This document shows positions 8,728 through 17,960 of a stretch of DNA of 64,000 nucleotides, piece by piece. The stretch is from Coxiella endosymbiont of Amblyomma americanum (GTDB lineage: Bacteria > Pseudomonadota > Gammaproteobacteria > Coxiellales > Coxiellaceae). Made by a program: the position numbers and the translations under genes. Below the pieces are notes generated by a model that saw nothing but the letters and a program-made list of their open reading frames with translations, had not been told where the DNA came from and searched no databases. Every line of letters starts with the position of its first letter. Position 1 is the first letter of the stretch. The stretch is from NCBI RefSeq assembly GCF_000815025.1, contig NZ_CP007541.1:186001-250000 (forward strand), given 5' to 3'.

Positions 8728-11178
8728 ATGGTGAGACCTCTTCATAAACGCCTTTTATTCACAATTGCTTTTATTGTGCTCTGGATTCCTCTGAATCTAG
8801 AAGCTCATGATTTCATTGTCCGATTTATTCGCATTAGAGGCTTGCAAGAAATTTCGGAAAGTACAGTACGTCATTATCTTCCAATTAGTAAAGGACAAAA
8901 ATACACTTTTCGACAAGGTCAATTTATCATCAAAAAGCTTTATAAAACCGGTTTTTTTGACGATATTAAAATCAGTAGTTGTGGGAAAATACTTGTCATC
9001 ACAGTAAAAGAACGTCCTACTGTAAGTGTTATCCATCTTAACAATCAATCTGTTATTACTAATAAAAAATTACGTCTCATTTTGTATAGATATGGAATTA
9101 TAGAAGGACAGATCTTTGACCCTTTTAAATTAGAGCAGGTCAAGCAGGGATTAGAACAACAGTACGGCGTTATGGGATACTATTCTGTTCATATATCTAC
9201 TAATGTTGTTAGAAAATCCTCTAATCGTATAGAGCTTTACATTAAAGTAGAAAAACCGAAAATTGCAAAAGTTTATTCGATTCGATTTATTGGAAATCAG
9301 TCGTTTAAGGAGCATATTTTGTATAGACAATTTAAAAAACTAATCAGTACTGGTTTTCTAGATACGTGGATTGGTAATCATCGTGCTAATCGTTATTCAC
9401 AAATTAGATTAGAAAAAGATTTAGAAAATCTTACTATATTTTATTTGAATCATGGTTATTTGCGTTTTCGACTCATTTCCTATGACGTACAATGGTCATC
9501 GGATAAAAGTAAAGTTTATATTACTGTTCATATTAATGAAGGACCAGCATACTACGTTAATATGTGTGAGATAAGTAGTGCAAATGGTGATGTGAAGAAC
9601 TTATTGCGTCGGTTTATTACATTAAAATCAGGAGATACTTTTTCTCGGAAAAATGTTATTCGTATTAGCAATAATATTCGAAATTTTTTAGGAAATCAGG
9701 GATACGCGTTTGCAAAAGTAGTGATCATTCCAATAATTAACGATAAAAGACATTTAGTTAATATAAAATTCAATATTATACCTGGTAAACTCGTTCACGT
9801 ACGATGGATTAATTTTTTAGGTAACCAACATACAAATCAAGCAGTATTACGTAGAGAAATGCGTCAGTACGAAGGTAGTATATATTCTTTATCCAAGATT
9901 GAAGAATCAAAACGACGTTTAGCATTATTAGATTATTTATCTGAAGTCGCTTACACAGTGCAACCTGTGTCTAATTCTATTGATCAAGTAGATTTATGTT
10001 ATCACGTAAGAGAAATAGCATCTGGAAGAGCTAGTATTCAGGGAGGATATTCAGATGTCTATGGATTCTTATATGGTGTTAGTGTAGTGGATCCTAATTT
10101 TATGGGGTCTGGAAAATATATCGCGATTAAGTTTCAGAACAATCAATACCAGCGGAATTATTCAATTATTTATAATAATCCTTATTACACGGTTTGGGGA
10201 TTACAGCAAGGCGTTTCAATGTATTACTCTCGTGTCCGTCCGGATAAAAAATTTAATCTTTCTCCTTATTTAGAAGATGGCTATGGCATTGATATTGCTT
10301 ATAGCTATCCAGTTTCAGATCATAATATTGTCATGTTTAGTTATGGTATAGGTCATGTTGCTGTTAACAATGTCGATGTCGTTAACGCAGCACCGAGCGT
10401 ACTTGCATTTTTAGGCACGATTAACGGTGTGCAAAATGTTAATGCTATGTATAATCAAGTTAAATTGGCAGTAAATTGGACTTATAATAAGCTTGACCGT
10501 ACTATTTTACCAACTACAGGTCTCTATGTGGGATCGGTACTAGAAGTGAATATTCCTATTTTCTTCGTACCCAGTCTAGATTATTATTTAGCGACGTATA
10601 CGATGAAATATTATCGTCCGTTATGGAAAGAGATGGGTCGTAATAATGGATTTATTTTGAATGTATTAGCGACTGTTGGTTATGGAAATGGGTTTGACCG
10701 TAATAGTCGCTTGCCTTTTTTTAAAAACTTTTTTTCTGGAGGTATTGGATCTCTCCCTGCGTTTGCCCCCAATTCTTTGGGACCAAAAAATCGTTATCCT
10801 CTCGGTAGGGATTTTGGTGCCATCGGTGGAAATCTAGAAGTTATTTTTGGAGCGCATTTGATTTTTCCACAATTTTTTAGTCAAAATGTTCGTACTGCTA
10901 TTGTATTTGATGCAGGAAATGTTTTTCAAGTGCCTCGATTTTTTGGAGATATTGCGATTCCAGCACGTGGAGGAGCTTTTGATCCTGAAGCTAATACTAG
11001 ACCGCAAATTATACAGGATGATAGATTTTCTCTTAAAAATTTACGCTCCTCATTAGGTCTTTCTTTGGAGTGGTATACTGCTTTTGCGCCCATTGATTTT
11101 ACTTTAGCGTTTCCATTAAGTAGAAGATCTGGAGACCATTTTCAAGCGTTTCAGTTTTCTTTAGGAATGATATTGTAA
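8728..11178 (+). CDS. bamA: Outer membrane assembly factor BamA (non-canonical loop-6 motif)
   Basis: Omp85-family core of the BAM complex, which inserts beta-barrel proteins in the outer membrane. Residues 1-26 form a signal peptide ending L-E-A; POTRA domains follow (FIRIRGLQEISESTV is POTRA1) up to about residue 425, then a 16-strand barrel starting near ISIQGGYSD-like sequence. Length 816 is normal. Oddities: the loop-6 VRGF/Y motif that contacts the barrel interior reads L-P-A-F at residues 676-679 within GGIGSLPAFAPNSLGP, and the protein ends in M-I-L rather than the usual terminal aromatic. No clear ribosome binding site precedes ATG 8728. skp follows, the conserved order. Confidence 0.95.
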   Translation: MVRPLHKRLLFTIAFIVLWIPLNLEAHDFIVRFIRIRGLQEISESTVRHYLPISKGQKYTFRQGQFIIKKLYKTGFFDDIKISSCGKILVITVKERPTVSVIHLNNQSVITNKKLRLILYRYGIIEGQIFDPFKLEQVKQGLEQQYGVMGYYSVHISTNVVRKSSNRIELYIKVEKPKIAKVYSIRFIGNQSFKEHILYRQFKKLISTGFLDTWIGNHRANRYSQIRLEKDLENLTIFYLNHGYLRFRLISYDVQWSSDKSKVYITVHINEGPAYYVNMCEISSANGDVKNLLRRFITLKSGDTFSRKNVIRISNNIRNFLGNQGYAFAKVVIIPIINDKRHLVNIKFNIIPGKLVHVRWINFLGNQHTNQAVLRREMRQYEGSIYSLSKIEESKRRLALLDYLSEVAYTVQPVSNSIDQVDLCYHVREIASGRASIQGGYSDVYGFLYGVSVVDPNFMGSGKYIAIKFQNNQYQRNYSIIYNNPYYTVWGLQQGVSMYYSRVRPDKKFNLSPYLEDGYGIDIAYSYPVSDHNIVMFSYGIGHVAVNNVDVVNAAPSVLAFLGTINGVQNVNAMYNQVKLAVNWTYNKLDRTILPTTGLYVGSVLEVNIPIFFVPSLDYYLATYTMKYYRPLWKEMGRNNGFILNVLATVGYGNGFDRNSRLPFFKNFFSGGIGSLPAFAPNSLGPKNRYPLGRDFGAIGGNLEVIFGAHLIFPQFFSQNVRTAIVFDAGNVFQVPRFFGDIAIPARGGAFDPEANTRPQIIQDDRFSLKNLRSSLGLSLEWYTAFAPIDFTLAFPLSRRSGDHFQAFQFSLGMIL

Positions 11179-11302
11179 AAGATAATAATGTAGTAAGATC
11201 TCTCCGCCACACTTTGTGGAAATAATGTTCTTGGTTTGCATAATAACCTGCATTATAATGCACAGTGATTACCTTACTTTGATTTAGCATGTGGAGAGAT
11301 TC

Positions 11303-11800
11303 ATGAAAAAATGTTTATTTAAGGCTGTTTATTTATCAATAATGATGGGTTGGGCAGCTTCTGTTGTTGGACAAACTATAGGGGTAGTAGATATTCGACA
11401 AATTTTTCAAGTCTCACCACAAATTAAGGATATTAATACAAAACTTGAAAAAAAATTTTCATTACAGCGCGAGCAGATTGTTGATTTAAGTAAATGCTTA
11501 AGGGAAGATATTAAAACATTGCAACGCAATGCATCTGTAATGAATAAGAAAGAATTGGAGAATGTACGTGATAGAATTCAAAAAGAGCAAAAGGAACTCC
11601 AAAAAGTACAGATAGTTTTTCAAAGAAATTTGTATAAAGCGCAGAGTAAAGCTGTGAATAGGTTTATGAATAAGATTTTGAGTGTTGTGAAAACAGTCTC
11701 TGAAAAACAGAAAATAGATTTAGTTTTACCAAAAAGTGCTATCCTTTATGCTAAAGACAAAAAAGACATTACCTCCAATGTGATTGCTGAATTAAAATAA
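11303..11800 (+). CDS. skp: Periplasmic chaperone Skp/OmpH
   Basis: Skp holds unfolded outer-membrane proteins in the periplasm on their way to BamA. The 165-residue product has an N-terminal signal peptide (MKKCLFKAVYLS onward, probable cleavage around residue 24), then IGVVDIRQIFQVSPQ, a long charged coiled-coil region rich in Lys, Glu and Gln, and a C-terminal return strand (KIDLVLPKSAILYA). ATG 11303 is preceded by GGAG (11293-11296); an upstream GTG at 11291 lacks spacing for a binding site. It lies between bamA and lpxD as in most gammaproteobacteria. Confidence 0.9.
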   Translation: MKKCLFKAVYLSIMMGWAASVVGQTIGVVDIRQIFQVSPQIKDINTKLEKKFSLQREQIVDLSKCLREDIKTLQRNASVMNKKELENVRDRIQKEQKELQKVQIVFQRNLYKAQSKAVNRFMNKILSVVKTVSEKQKIDLVLPKSAILYAKDKKDITSNVIAELK

Positions 11801-11829
11801 ACTACTGTATTTTGCGATTTACATTGAAA

Positions 11830-12870
11830 ATGACTTATACACTTAATGAATTGGCAAGTGCTATCGGTGCAACCGTGATTGGCGATGGAAATTGCAAGAT
11901 TTTTGACGTTGCGGCGATCACACACGCCCAACAAGGAGAAATCAGTTTTCTCATAGACGGAAAATATAAAAAATATTTAAATACAACAAAAGCTTCAGCC
12001 TTATTATTAGATAAACAGTTGGCAAAAAACTGCCCTACAAATGCTCTTGTCATGTCAAATCCTAAGTTAGGACTGTCCAAGTTGTTAACCTTATTACGAC
12101 CTCAAATGATACTAAAATCAGGCATTCATGTTACAGCTGTTATTGGTAAAAACTGTAAAATTGATTCTACAGTTTATATTGGACCATATGTGGTTGTAGA
12201 GGATAATGTTGCGATTGGTTCCGGAACTGTTGTTAAAGCTGGCACAAACATTGGTTTTGGTTCTCAAATTGGAGAAGATTGTTTTTTACATAGCCGAGTA
12301 ACTATATATTCTTATACAGTCGTTGGTAATCGAAACATTTTTCATAGTGGTGTGATTATTGGAGGTGATGGGTTTGGTTTCATGAAAGATGAACGGCATC
12401 AATGGACTAAAATTCCACAAGTTGGTCGAGTAGTTATTGGTGATGACGTAGAAATTGGGGCAAACACTACGATTGATCGTGGTGCAATTGAAGACACAGT
12501 GATCAGTAATGGTGTTAAATTAGATAATTTAATCATGATTGGTCATAATGTTTGTGTAGGTGAACACACTGTTATTGCAGGCTGTGCTGGAATTGCAGGA
12601 AGTACTACTATCGGTCGTTATTGTATGATTGGAGCAGGAGCAGGTCTTAATGGACATATTAATATTTGTGATTACACCGTTATTACAGGTATGGGAATGA
12701 TTCAAAAATCTATTACCACTCCTGGAGTGTATTCATCAGGAACAGGGATGCAGCCCAATTTGGAATGGCGAAAAAGTGTAGTGAGATTTCGACAACTTAA
12801 TGCATTGACAAAAAGATTAAATCGATTAGAGAGGTCATATAATGAGTGTAATGGAAACCAGAGAGATTAA
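11830..12870 (+). CDS. lpxD: UDP-3-O-acylglucosamine N-acyltransferase
   Basis: LpxD adds the N-linked hydroxyacyl chain to UDP-3-O-acyl-glucosamine, third step of lipid A synthesis, using acyl-ACP in the cytosol. The 346-residue protein starts with [19 protein letters not shown] (uridine-binding domain), then has left-handed beta-helix hexapeptide repeats from about residue 105 to 300, including IIGGDGFGF and [14 protein letters not shown] with [11 protein letters not shown] around the catalytic His. I chose ATG 11830; TTG codons at 11812 and 11824 would add six or two residues. The 3' end overlaps fabZ by 29 bases. Confidence 0.94.
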   Translation: MTYTLNELASAIGATVIGDGNCKIFDVAAITHAQQGEISFLIDGKYKKYLNTTKASALLLDKQLAKNCPTNALVMSNPKLGLSKLLTLLRPQMILKSGIHVTAVIGKNCKIDSTVYIGPYVVVEDNVAIGSGTVVKAGTNIGFGSQIGEDCFLHSRVTIYSYTVVGNRNIFHSGVIIGGDGFGFMKDERHQWTKIPQVGRVVIGDDVEIGANTTIDRGAIEDTVISNGVKLDNLIMIGHNVCVGEHTVIAGCAGIAGSTTIGRYCMIGAGAGLNGHINICDYTVITGMGMIQKSITTPGVYSSGTGMQPNLEWRKSVVRFRQLNALTKRLNRLERSYNECNGNQRD

Positions 12871-13279
12871 ACAATATATCCCTCATCGGTATCCTTTTTT
12901 ATTGGTTGACAGAGTAATAGCAATGGAAAAACATAAGTCCTTGATAGCAATTAAAAACATTACAGCTAATGAACCTTTTTTTATGGGACATTTTCCTGTT
13001 CGTCCGATAATGCCAGGTGTTTTAATTATTGAATCTTTAGCACAATCAGCAGGAATTTTAATTGTTAAATCTCTTAATTTGCCTGAATACCACAAAGAGA
13101 TTTATTTTTTTGCTGGGGTTGATAATGCACGTTTTAAACGTATCGTTGAGCCCGGGGATCAATTAGTTTTGGAAATTAAAGTATTAAAATCAGGTCGTCT
13201 ATGGAAATTTGAAGGAGAGGCAAAAGTTGAAGGAAAGCTCGCTTGTAGAGCTGAATTTATAACAATAAAAGATAAATGA
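12842..13279 (+). CDS. fabZ: 3-hydroxyacyl-ACP dehydratase FabZ
   Basis: Hot-dog-fold dehydratase removing water from 3-hydroxyacyl-ACP in fatty acid elongation. The 145-residue protein shows [13 protein letters not shown] near the N-terminus, the catalytic His in [16 protein letters not shown] and the catalytic Glu in [10 protein letters not shown]. It overlaps lpxD by 29 bases and lpxA by four, implying translational coupling within the lipid A operon; it competes with LpxD and LpxA for hydroxyacyl-ACP. A second ATG at 12851 is possible. Confidence 0.95.
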   Translation: MSVMETREIKQYIPHRYPFLLVDRVIAMEKHKSLIAIKNITANEPFFMGHFPVRPIMPGVLIIESLAQSAGILIVKSLNLPEYHKEIYFFAGVDNARFKRIVEPGDQLVLEIKVLKSGRLWKFEGEAKVEGKLACRAEFITIKDK

Positions 13280-14115
13280 AAAGGATAAGTAGAGTGATTG
13301 ACGAACAAGCACTGGTTCATTCTAAAACAAATATTGGATTGAACGTGACTGTTGGTCCTTGGACTTTCATTGGTGAAAACGTTGTAATTGGTGATGGAAC
13401 ACAAATTGGTGCTCATGTAACCATTAGTAGAAATACTGTGATAGGAAAAAACAATAAGATTTATTCGTATGCTTCTATTGGTTCTGATCCTCAAATTGTT
13501 GGATATAAAGATCAGAATACCGGCTTGGAAATTGGAAGTAGAAATATCATTCGTGAATTTGTAACTATCAATCGTGGTACTTATGAAGGCCATGGTGTAA
13601 CTCGACTTGGTGATGATAATTATTTGATGGCTTATTCACATGTAGCACATGATTGTCGTGTAGGAAATGGTATTGTTTTTGCTAATACTGCTTCTATTGC
13701 AGGACACGTTGAAGTTGATGACCATGTAAATTTAGGTGCTTTTTCTGGAGTACATCAGTTCTGTCGAATTGGCGCTTATTGTTTTTTAGGACGAGCAACG
13801 AAGGTTTATCAAGATATACTGCCTTATATGCTTGTTACTGGAAATCCGGGCGTGCCTACAGGATTAAATGTTATCGGATTGCGTCGACATAATTTCAGTT
13901 CTAAAGCAATGCAATCGTTAAAATTGGCGTATCGACTGATTTATCGCGCTCGTCTTAAGTTAGAAGATATTTTGGTTAAACTGAAAAAACTAGCAATGGT
14001 AACTCCTGAGATTACTCCATTATTAATCATGATTGACAGCTCTATTCACAGGCGTGGTTTTGCCCGGTATAACAAAAGTAAAGAGCAACTTCCCACACAC
14101 GACATCTTTTCTTAA
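13276..14115 (+). CDS. lpxA: UDP-N-acetylglucosamine acyltransferase
   Basis: LpxA transfers a hydroxyacyl chain from ACP to the 3-position of UDP-GlcNAc, first step of lipid A synthesis. Hexapeptide-repeat beta-helix through about residue 190, with the catalytic His in [12 protein letters not shown] (about residue 125), GVHQF, and the [16 protein letters not shown] stretch before the C-terminal helices. Length 279 is a little longer than the usual 255-265. The start ATG overlaps the fabZ stop (ATGA). The gene ends four bases from the convergent tadA. Confidence 0.95.
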   Translation: MKRISRVIDEQALVHSKTNIGLNVTVGPWTFIGENVVIGDGTQIGAHVTISRNTVIGKNNKIYSYASIGSDPQIVGYKDQNTGLEIGSRNIIREFVTINRGTYEGHGVTRLGDDNYLMAYSHVAHDCRVGNGIVFANTASIAGHVEVDDHVNLGAFSGVHQFCRIGAYCFLGRATKVYQDILPYMLVTGNPGVPTGLNVIGLRRHNFSSKAMQSLKLAYRLIYRARLKLEDILVKLKKLAMVTPEITPLLIMIDSSIHRRGFARYNKSKEQLPTHDIFS

Positions 14116-14119
14116 TGCA

Positions 14120-14566
14120 TTATCGACGCTCCCGAAAAAATTTTTTTAGAAGGAAAGCGCATTTATCTTCTAGCATTCCACCTTTCCATGAAAGGTAACG
14201 ATTTATCAGTGAATTATTTAACAGTTGAAAACTACTGATAATCTTCTTAGACCGAGGACGATAGGCTCCAAAAACAAGACGTTGGATTCTGGCTTGTATT
14301 ATCGCCCCAAAACACATTAAACAGGGTTCTAAAGTGACGTAGAGGACTGTCCCCGTTAAACGATAGTTACCGAGATTTTTTGTAGCTTCTCGAATCGCAA
14401 GTAGTTCTGCATGAGCAGTAGGATCTATTAATCCAATGGGATGATTAAATCCTTCTCCGATAATTACATTATTTTTTATTAAAACTGCCCCAATGGGTAC
14501 TTCTTGATTTCTTTCAGCCTTTTTTGCTAAAAGAAGTGCTTTTTGAATGAAAAATTCGTCGGTCAT
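14120..14566 (-). CDS. tadA: tRNA-specific adenosine deaminase TadA
   Basis: Deaminates the wobble adenosine of tRNA-Arg(ACG) to inosine; essential in most bacteria. The 148-residue cytidine-deaminase-fold protein has the zinc and proton-shuttle motif H-A-E (TAHAELLAIREA, about residue 56) and PCLMC with the two zinc cysteines (about residues 87-90), plus the tRNA-binding FGAYRP region. It is encoded against the lipid A genes and interrupts the lpxA-lpxB neighbourhood. Confidence 0.94.
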   Translation of the reverse strand: MTDEFFIQKALLLAKKAERNQEVPIGAVLIKNNVIIGEGFNHPIGLIDPTAHAELLAIREATKNLGNYRLTGTVLYVTLEPCLMCFGAIIQARIQRLVFGAYRPRSKKIISSFQLLNNSLINRYLSWKGGMLEDKCAFLLKKFFRERR

Positions 14567-14615
14567 ATATACACATCAGAGATTTTTTATTATTTCACAA
14601 ATTACGCATTATTCG

Positions 14616-14660
14616 TTATCCGTTAGATAAGTAGTTTTATTCCGCTTTTCTAACGGATAA
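14616..14660. repeat. 12-bp perfect inverted repeat
   Basis: TTATCCGTTAGA (14616-14627) and its exact reverse complement (14649-14660) flank a 21-base spacer, between the divergent tadA and oxidoreductase genes. It directly abuts a terminator-like hairpin. Candidate operator or bidirectional transcription barrier. Confidence 0.6.
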
Positions 14661-14679
14661 AATGCTTGAAGCATTTTTT
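14659..14679 (+). terminator. Terminator-like hairpin with T-run
   Basis: AAATGC and GCATTT arms (14660-14665 and 14671-14676) with a TTGAA loop run into six Ts (14674-14679). It could terminate transcription entering from the left, 57 bases before the oxidoreductase gene; the AT-rich flanks might also allow leftward termination. Confidence 0.5.
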
Positions 14680-14735
14680 AAAAAGTACCAATTATATTTA
14701 GAATTAAGCACATTATTACTAAAGTATAAAAAATT

Positions 14736-15710
14736 ATGAGGAAAATTAGAACAGCGGTTGTTGGTATGGGTTATTTAGGTACATATCATGCAAAAAAATA
14801 CGATGCTTTACCTAATGCAATTCTTGTGGCCGTTTGTGATATTAATTCTGAAAGATGCCACACAAAAGCTAAAGAGTTAAAAGTTAAGCCTGTTATCAAT
14901 TATCAATCCCTTCTTGGGCTAGTAGATGCTGTGAGCATTACAGTTCCGACTGCTCTGCATCATAGAATAGGATGTTTTTTTTTAGATAATGGTGTACACA
15001 TCCTTTTAGAGAAACCTATTGCTCTTTCATTAAAAGAAGCTGATGATTTAATATCTTCTGCTAAAAAGGCTAATGTTATTCTCCAAGTCGGTCATTTAGA
15101 ACGTTTTAACAGCGCTGTTAGAGCTATAGAGTCTCAAATCTCTAATCCTAGATTTATCAAGTCACTACGTCTTTCTCCTTTTAAATTAAGAGGTAGTGAT
15201 GTTAATGTGGTTTTAGATTTAATGATTCATGATATCGATATCATTCAAGATATAGTAAAATCAGACATTCAAAATATTTCTGCAAGTGGTGCTTCTGTAT
15301 TGTCTTCTTATATAGATATTGCGAATGCTCGTATTGTATTTAAAAATGGGTGTGTTGCTAATATAATCGCTAGTCGTGTAAATTTAAGAACTGAGCGAAA
15401 GTTGAAAATTCTCCAGCGTGACAACTACATTACTGTTGATCTTGCTAGCAAAAAGGTTGCTATTTATCAAAAAGGAACTCAAGAGGTGTGTACAGAAATG
15501 CCAAAAATTATTTGTCAAATGGAAAAATGTGTACAAGGTGATGCTTTACTGGATCAAATATCAGCTTTTCTTAATGCTATTATTCATAATAAAGTTCCTT
15601 TAGTTTCTGGAGAAGAAGGGAAACGGGCTCTGGCAACAGCTTTAGAAATTTCATTAATTGTACAAAAAACTAACGCACAATCCCCAATTTCTTCAATTTT
15701 TAGTTTCTGA
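14736..15710 (+). CDS. Gfo/Idh/MocA family NAD(P)-dependent oxidoreductase (GnnA-like by context)
   Basis: The 324-residue protein has an N-terminal Rossmann fold (AVVGMGYLGTYHAKKY) and the family motif LLEKPIALSLKEA around residue 92, then HLERFNSA and a C-terminal alpha/beta domain (LMIHDIDI). Family members oxidise or reduce sugars, often UDP-linked. It sits directly before lpxB and near lpxA; in some bacteria GnnA of this family oxidises UDP-GlcNAc so that lipid A is built on 2,3-diamino sugar. No GnnB aminotransferase lies in the window, so the substrate is uncertain. It abuts lpxB with no intergenic base. Confidence 0.75.
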   Translation: MRKIRTAVVGMGYLGTYHAKKYDALPNAILVAVCDINSERCHTKAKELKVKPVINYQSLLGLVDAVSITVPTALHHRIGCFFLDNGVHILLEKPIALSLKEADDLISSAKKANVILQVGHLERFNSAVRAIESQISNPRFIKSLRLSPFKLRGSDVNVVLDLMIHDIDIIQDIVKSDIQNISASGASVLSSYIDIANARIVFKNGCVANIIASRVNLRTERKLKILQRDNYITVDLASKKVAIYQKGTQEVCTEMPKIICQMEKCVQGDALLDQISAFLNAIIHNKVPLVSGEEGKRALATALEISLIVQKTNAQSPISSIFSF

Positions 15711-16841
15711 ATGGATGTTTACGAAAAAAAAATTATGATTATTGCTGGAGAACTCTCCGGCGATTTATTTGGTTCTCATCTTGCAAAGTCATTAAAATCT
15801 CTTGCTCCACAATTAAGGCTTTTTGGTATTGGTGGGAAAAAAATGAAAGAAGTCGGAGTTGAGCTTTTTGTTGAAATTGAAAAACTTGCAGTTGTCGGAA
15901 TATCAGAAATAATTACCAAATTAAGTGATATTTTGAAGGCTTTGTATCTTCTAAAACATCGATTGGAAACTGATCAACCTGATTTGATAATTCTTATTGA
16001 TTATCCAGGATTGAATTTACATATAGCTAAGCAGGCTAAAAAAATAGGAATAAAAGTTTTGTATTACATAAGTCCCCAAATTTGGGCATGGAGGTACAAT
16101 CGCATTAAAAAAATAAAAAAATATGTAGATCATATGGCAGTTCTTTTTTCATTTGAGGAAAAATTATATCAACGAGAAAACGTGCCTGTAAGTTTAGTTG
16201 GACATCCATTAATTGATATTGCTATCCCCACTTTATCGCGAGAGATAGTTTATAAAAAATTAGGTTTATCAGCAGAAAACATTTCTATTGGTTTATTTCC
16301 TGGAAGTCGTTATCATGAGATTACTCGTTTGTTACCTGTTATTATTTCTGCTACTCGTCTGATAAAAAATTGTATTCCTAATGTTCAATTAATATTGTCT
16401 CTCGCGTCTAATGCTTCTCTTTTATATATTCAAAATTATGAACTTCTAGATATTAAAATCGATGTAGATAATACTTATAATGTATTGTCTATATGTGACG
16501 CCGCCATTGCTGTTTCTGGAACAGTTACATTAGAAATCGCTTTATACCAGGTCCCCTTTGTTATTTTGTATAAGGTATCTCCGTTTACTTATTGGTTAAG
16601 CAAACAACTTATCCGAGTTCCGTTTATTGGATTGCCTAATTTAATAGCTAAAGAATATATTGTACCTGAATTTATTCAACATCAAGCCACTCCTCAAGCT
16701 ATTGCTGATGAAATCTGTTTATTATTAAAAGATTACTCTTATCGAAAATCTTTTTTGGATAAATTACTTTCTCTGCGAGATAGATTAGGCGGTAGTGGGG
16801 CTTCTATAAAAACAGCGAAATTAGCATTAAAAATGCTGTAA
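15711..16841 (+). CDS. lpxB: Lipid-A-disaccharide synthase
   Basis: Membrane-associated GT-B glycosyltransferase (family 19) joining UDP-2,3-diacylglucosamine to lipid X. The 376-residue protein has the N-terminal IIAGELSGDLFGSHL, FGIGGKKM, the YYISPQIWAWR motif near residue 120, SLVGHPLID, LFPGSRYHEI around residue 200, and AVSGTVTLEIAL near the C-terminus. ATG 15711 follows the previous stop with no gap, so translation is probably coupled. Length is normal. Confidence 0.95.
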   Translation: MDVYEKKIMIIAGELSGDLFGSHLAKSLKSLAPQLRLFGIGGKKMKEVGVELFVEIEKLAVVGISEIITKLSDILKALYLLKHRLETDQPDLIILIDYPGLNLHIAKQAKKIGIKVLYYISPQIWAWRYNRIKKIKKYVDHMAVLFSFEEKLYQRENVPVSLVGHPLIDIAIPTLSREIVYKKLGLSAENISIGLFPGSRYHEITRLLPVIISATRLIKNCIPNVQLILSLASNASLLYIQNYELLDIKIDVDNTYNVLSICDAAIAVSGTVTLEIALYQVPFVILYKVSPFTYWLSKQLIRVPFIGLPNLIAKEYIVPEFIQHQATPQAIADEICLLLKDYSYRKSFLDKLLSLRDRLGGSGASIKTAKLALKML

Positions 16842-16925
16842 CATAATGGTTAATAACGTTTTAATAAAATTCGATTTTCATTAGTTTAGACAAGTCGATT
16901 GACTGCTCACTATAATTGGGTTATC

Positions 16926-16945
16926 TACTTTTTTATAAAAAAGTA
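16926..16945. repeat. 20-bp perfect palindrome downstream of lpxB
   Basis: The sequence is TACTTTTTTA followed by its exact reverse complement. It lies 85 bases after lpxB in the 286-base lpxB-ppa spacer, which otherwise shows only the ppa promoter. Possibly a weak bidirectional terminator. Confidence 0.35.
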
Positions 16946-17068
16946 CTGCTTAGGTTAGACAATTATTAATCAAATTATTGTACTTTGTTAGTCATGGAAT
17001 TATGTATCTTTTTATTGTTGATTAGTATGATTTTGATAAAAATAAGCATTTAGCAATTTTTATTACTA

Positions 17069-17097
17069 TTTTATCAAATTTTTAAACCTGGTATACT
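17069..17097 (+). promoter_or_regulatory. Probable extended -10 promoter for ppa
   Basis: TATACT (17092-17097) preceded by TG-G (17089-17091) forms an extended -10; an AT-rich weak -35 (TTTTAT, 17069-17074) lies 17 bases upstream. Transcription would begin near 17104, which excludes the GTG at 17101 as the ppa start. Confidence 0.45.
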
Positions 17098-17127
17098 TTT
17101 GTGGTCTTCTTTACTAAGGAAAATTTT

Positions 17128-17664
17128 ATGCTTATGGCTTCAGCGAATAATAGCAATGTCGACAATTTTAATGTGATGATTGAAATTTCTATGAAAGGTA
17201 GCGTTAAGTATGAATACAATGAAAAAACTCGTTGCTTGATTGTAGATCGGTTTATATTGACAGCTATGCAATACCCCTGCAATTATGGTTTTGTACAAGA
17301 TACTCTGGCTGAAGATGGTGATCCACTGGACGCATTAGTGATTACGCCAGTGTCAATACAGCCCGGGGTTTTAGTTCGTGTTCGAGCGGTAGGTTTAATC
17401 CGCATGGAAGATGAAGCGGGAAAAGACAACAAGATTTTGACATTTCCTCTAGATAAAGTCTGTAGAGAGTATAGATTTATTCGTTCTATCGAAGATGTAT
17501 CGCCATTATTATTGGATAATATTACTCATTTCTTTGAACACTATAAAGATTTAGAGTCTAATAAATGGGTTAAAGTACATGGATGGGAAGACAAAAGTGC
17601 AGCAGAAAAAGAATTGTCACAATCTGGTGAACGTTTTAAAAATCAAAGGAAAGAGCAACAATAA
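17128..17664 (+). CDS. ppa: Inorganic pyrophosphatase
   Basis: Family I soluble pyrophosphatase, hydrolysing pyrophosphate released by biosynthesis. The 178-residue protein has KYEYNEKTRCLIVDRF, MQYPCNYGFVQDT, and the metal-binding DGDPLDALV (about residues 57-65), then DEAGKDNKI and HFFEHYKDLE. I chose ATG 17128: AAGGA (17116-17120) is well spaced and the promoter-derived transcript start lies downstream of the alternative GTG at 17101. A third option is ATG 17134. Confidence 0.94.
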   Translation: MLMASANNSNVDNFNVMIEISMKGSVKYEYNEKTRCLIVDRFILTAMQYPCNYGFVQDTLAEDGDPLDALVITPVSIQPGVLVRVRAVGLIRMEDEAGKDNKILTFPLDKVCREYRFIRSIEDVSPLLLDNITHFFEHYKDLESNKWVKVHGWEDKSAAEKELSQSGERFKNQRKEQQ

Positions 17665-17960
17665 TGACTGGATTTCTTTTACATCAGTTGGTTTGATAAA
17701 AAGATTTTTAGGAACATCTTTGTTAACGCTTTATCTTGGTATTTTTTTGTACTAAAGTACCAACGTGTTTAATATGTACTAGGTTTATTGGTAAATGTAC
17801 GTTTTCAAAATAAATACTTATGTCTTCTTAAAAAGTAGGGAGTTTAAAACTGTAGATTTTTACATGACTTTTAAATATTAATATTTAATTAAAGTTGCGT
17901 TCTTAATAACTCCTTATTCTCTCTATAGAAATCTAAAGAAAAATGAGGTAAGGAAATGAG

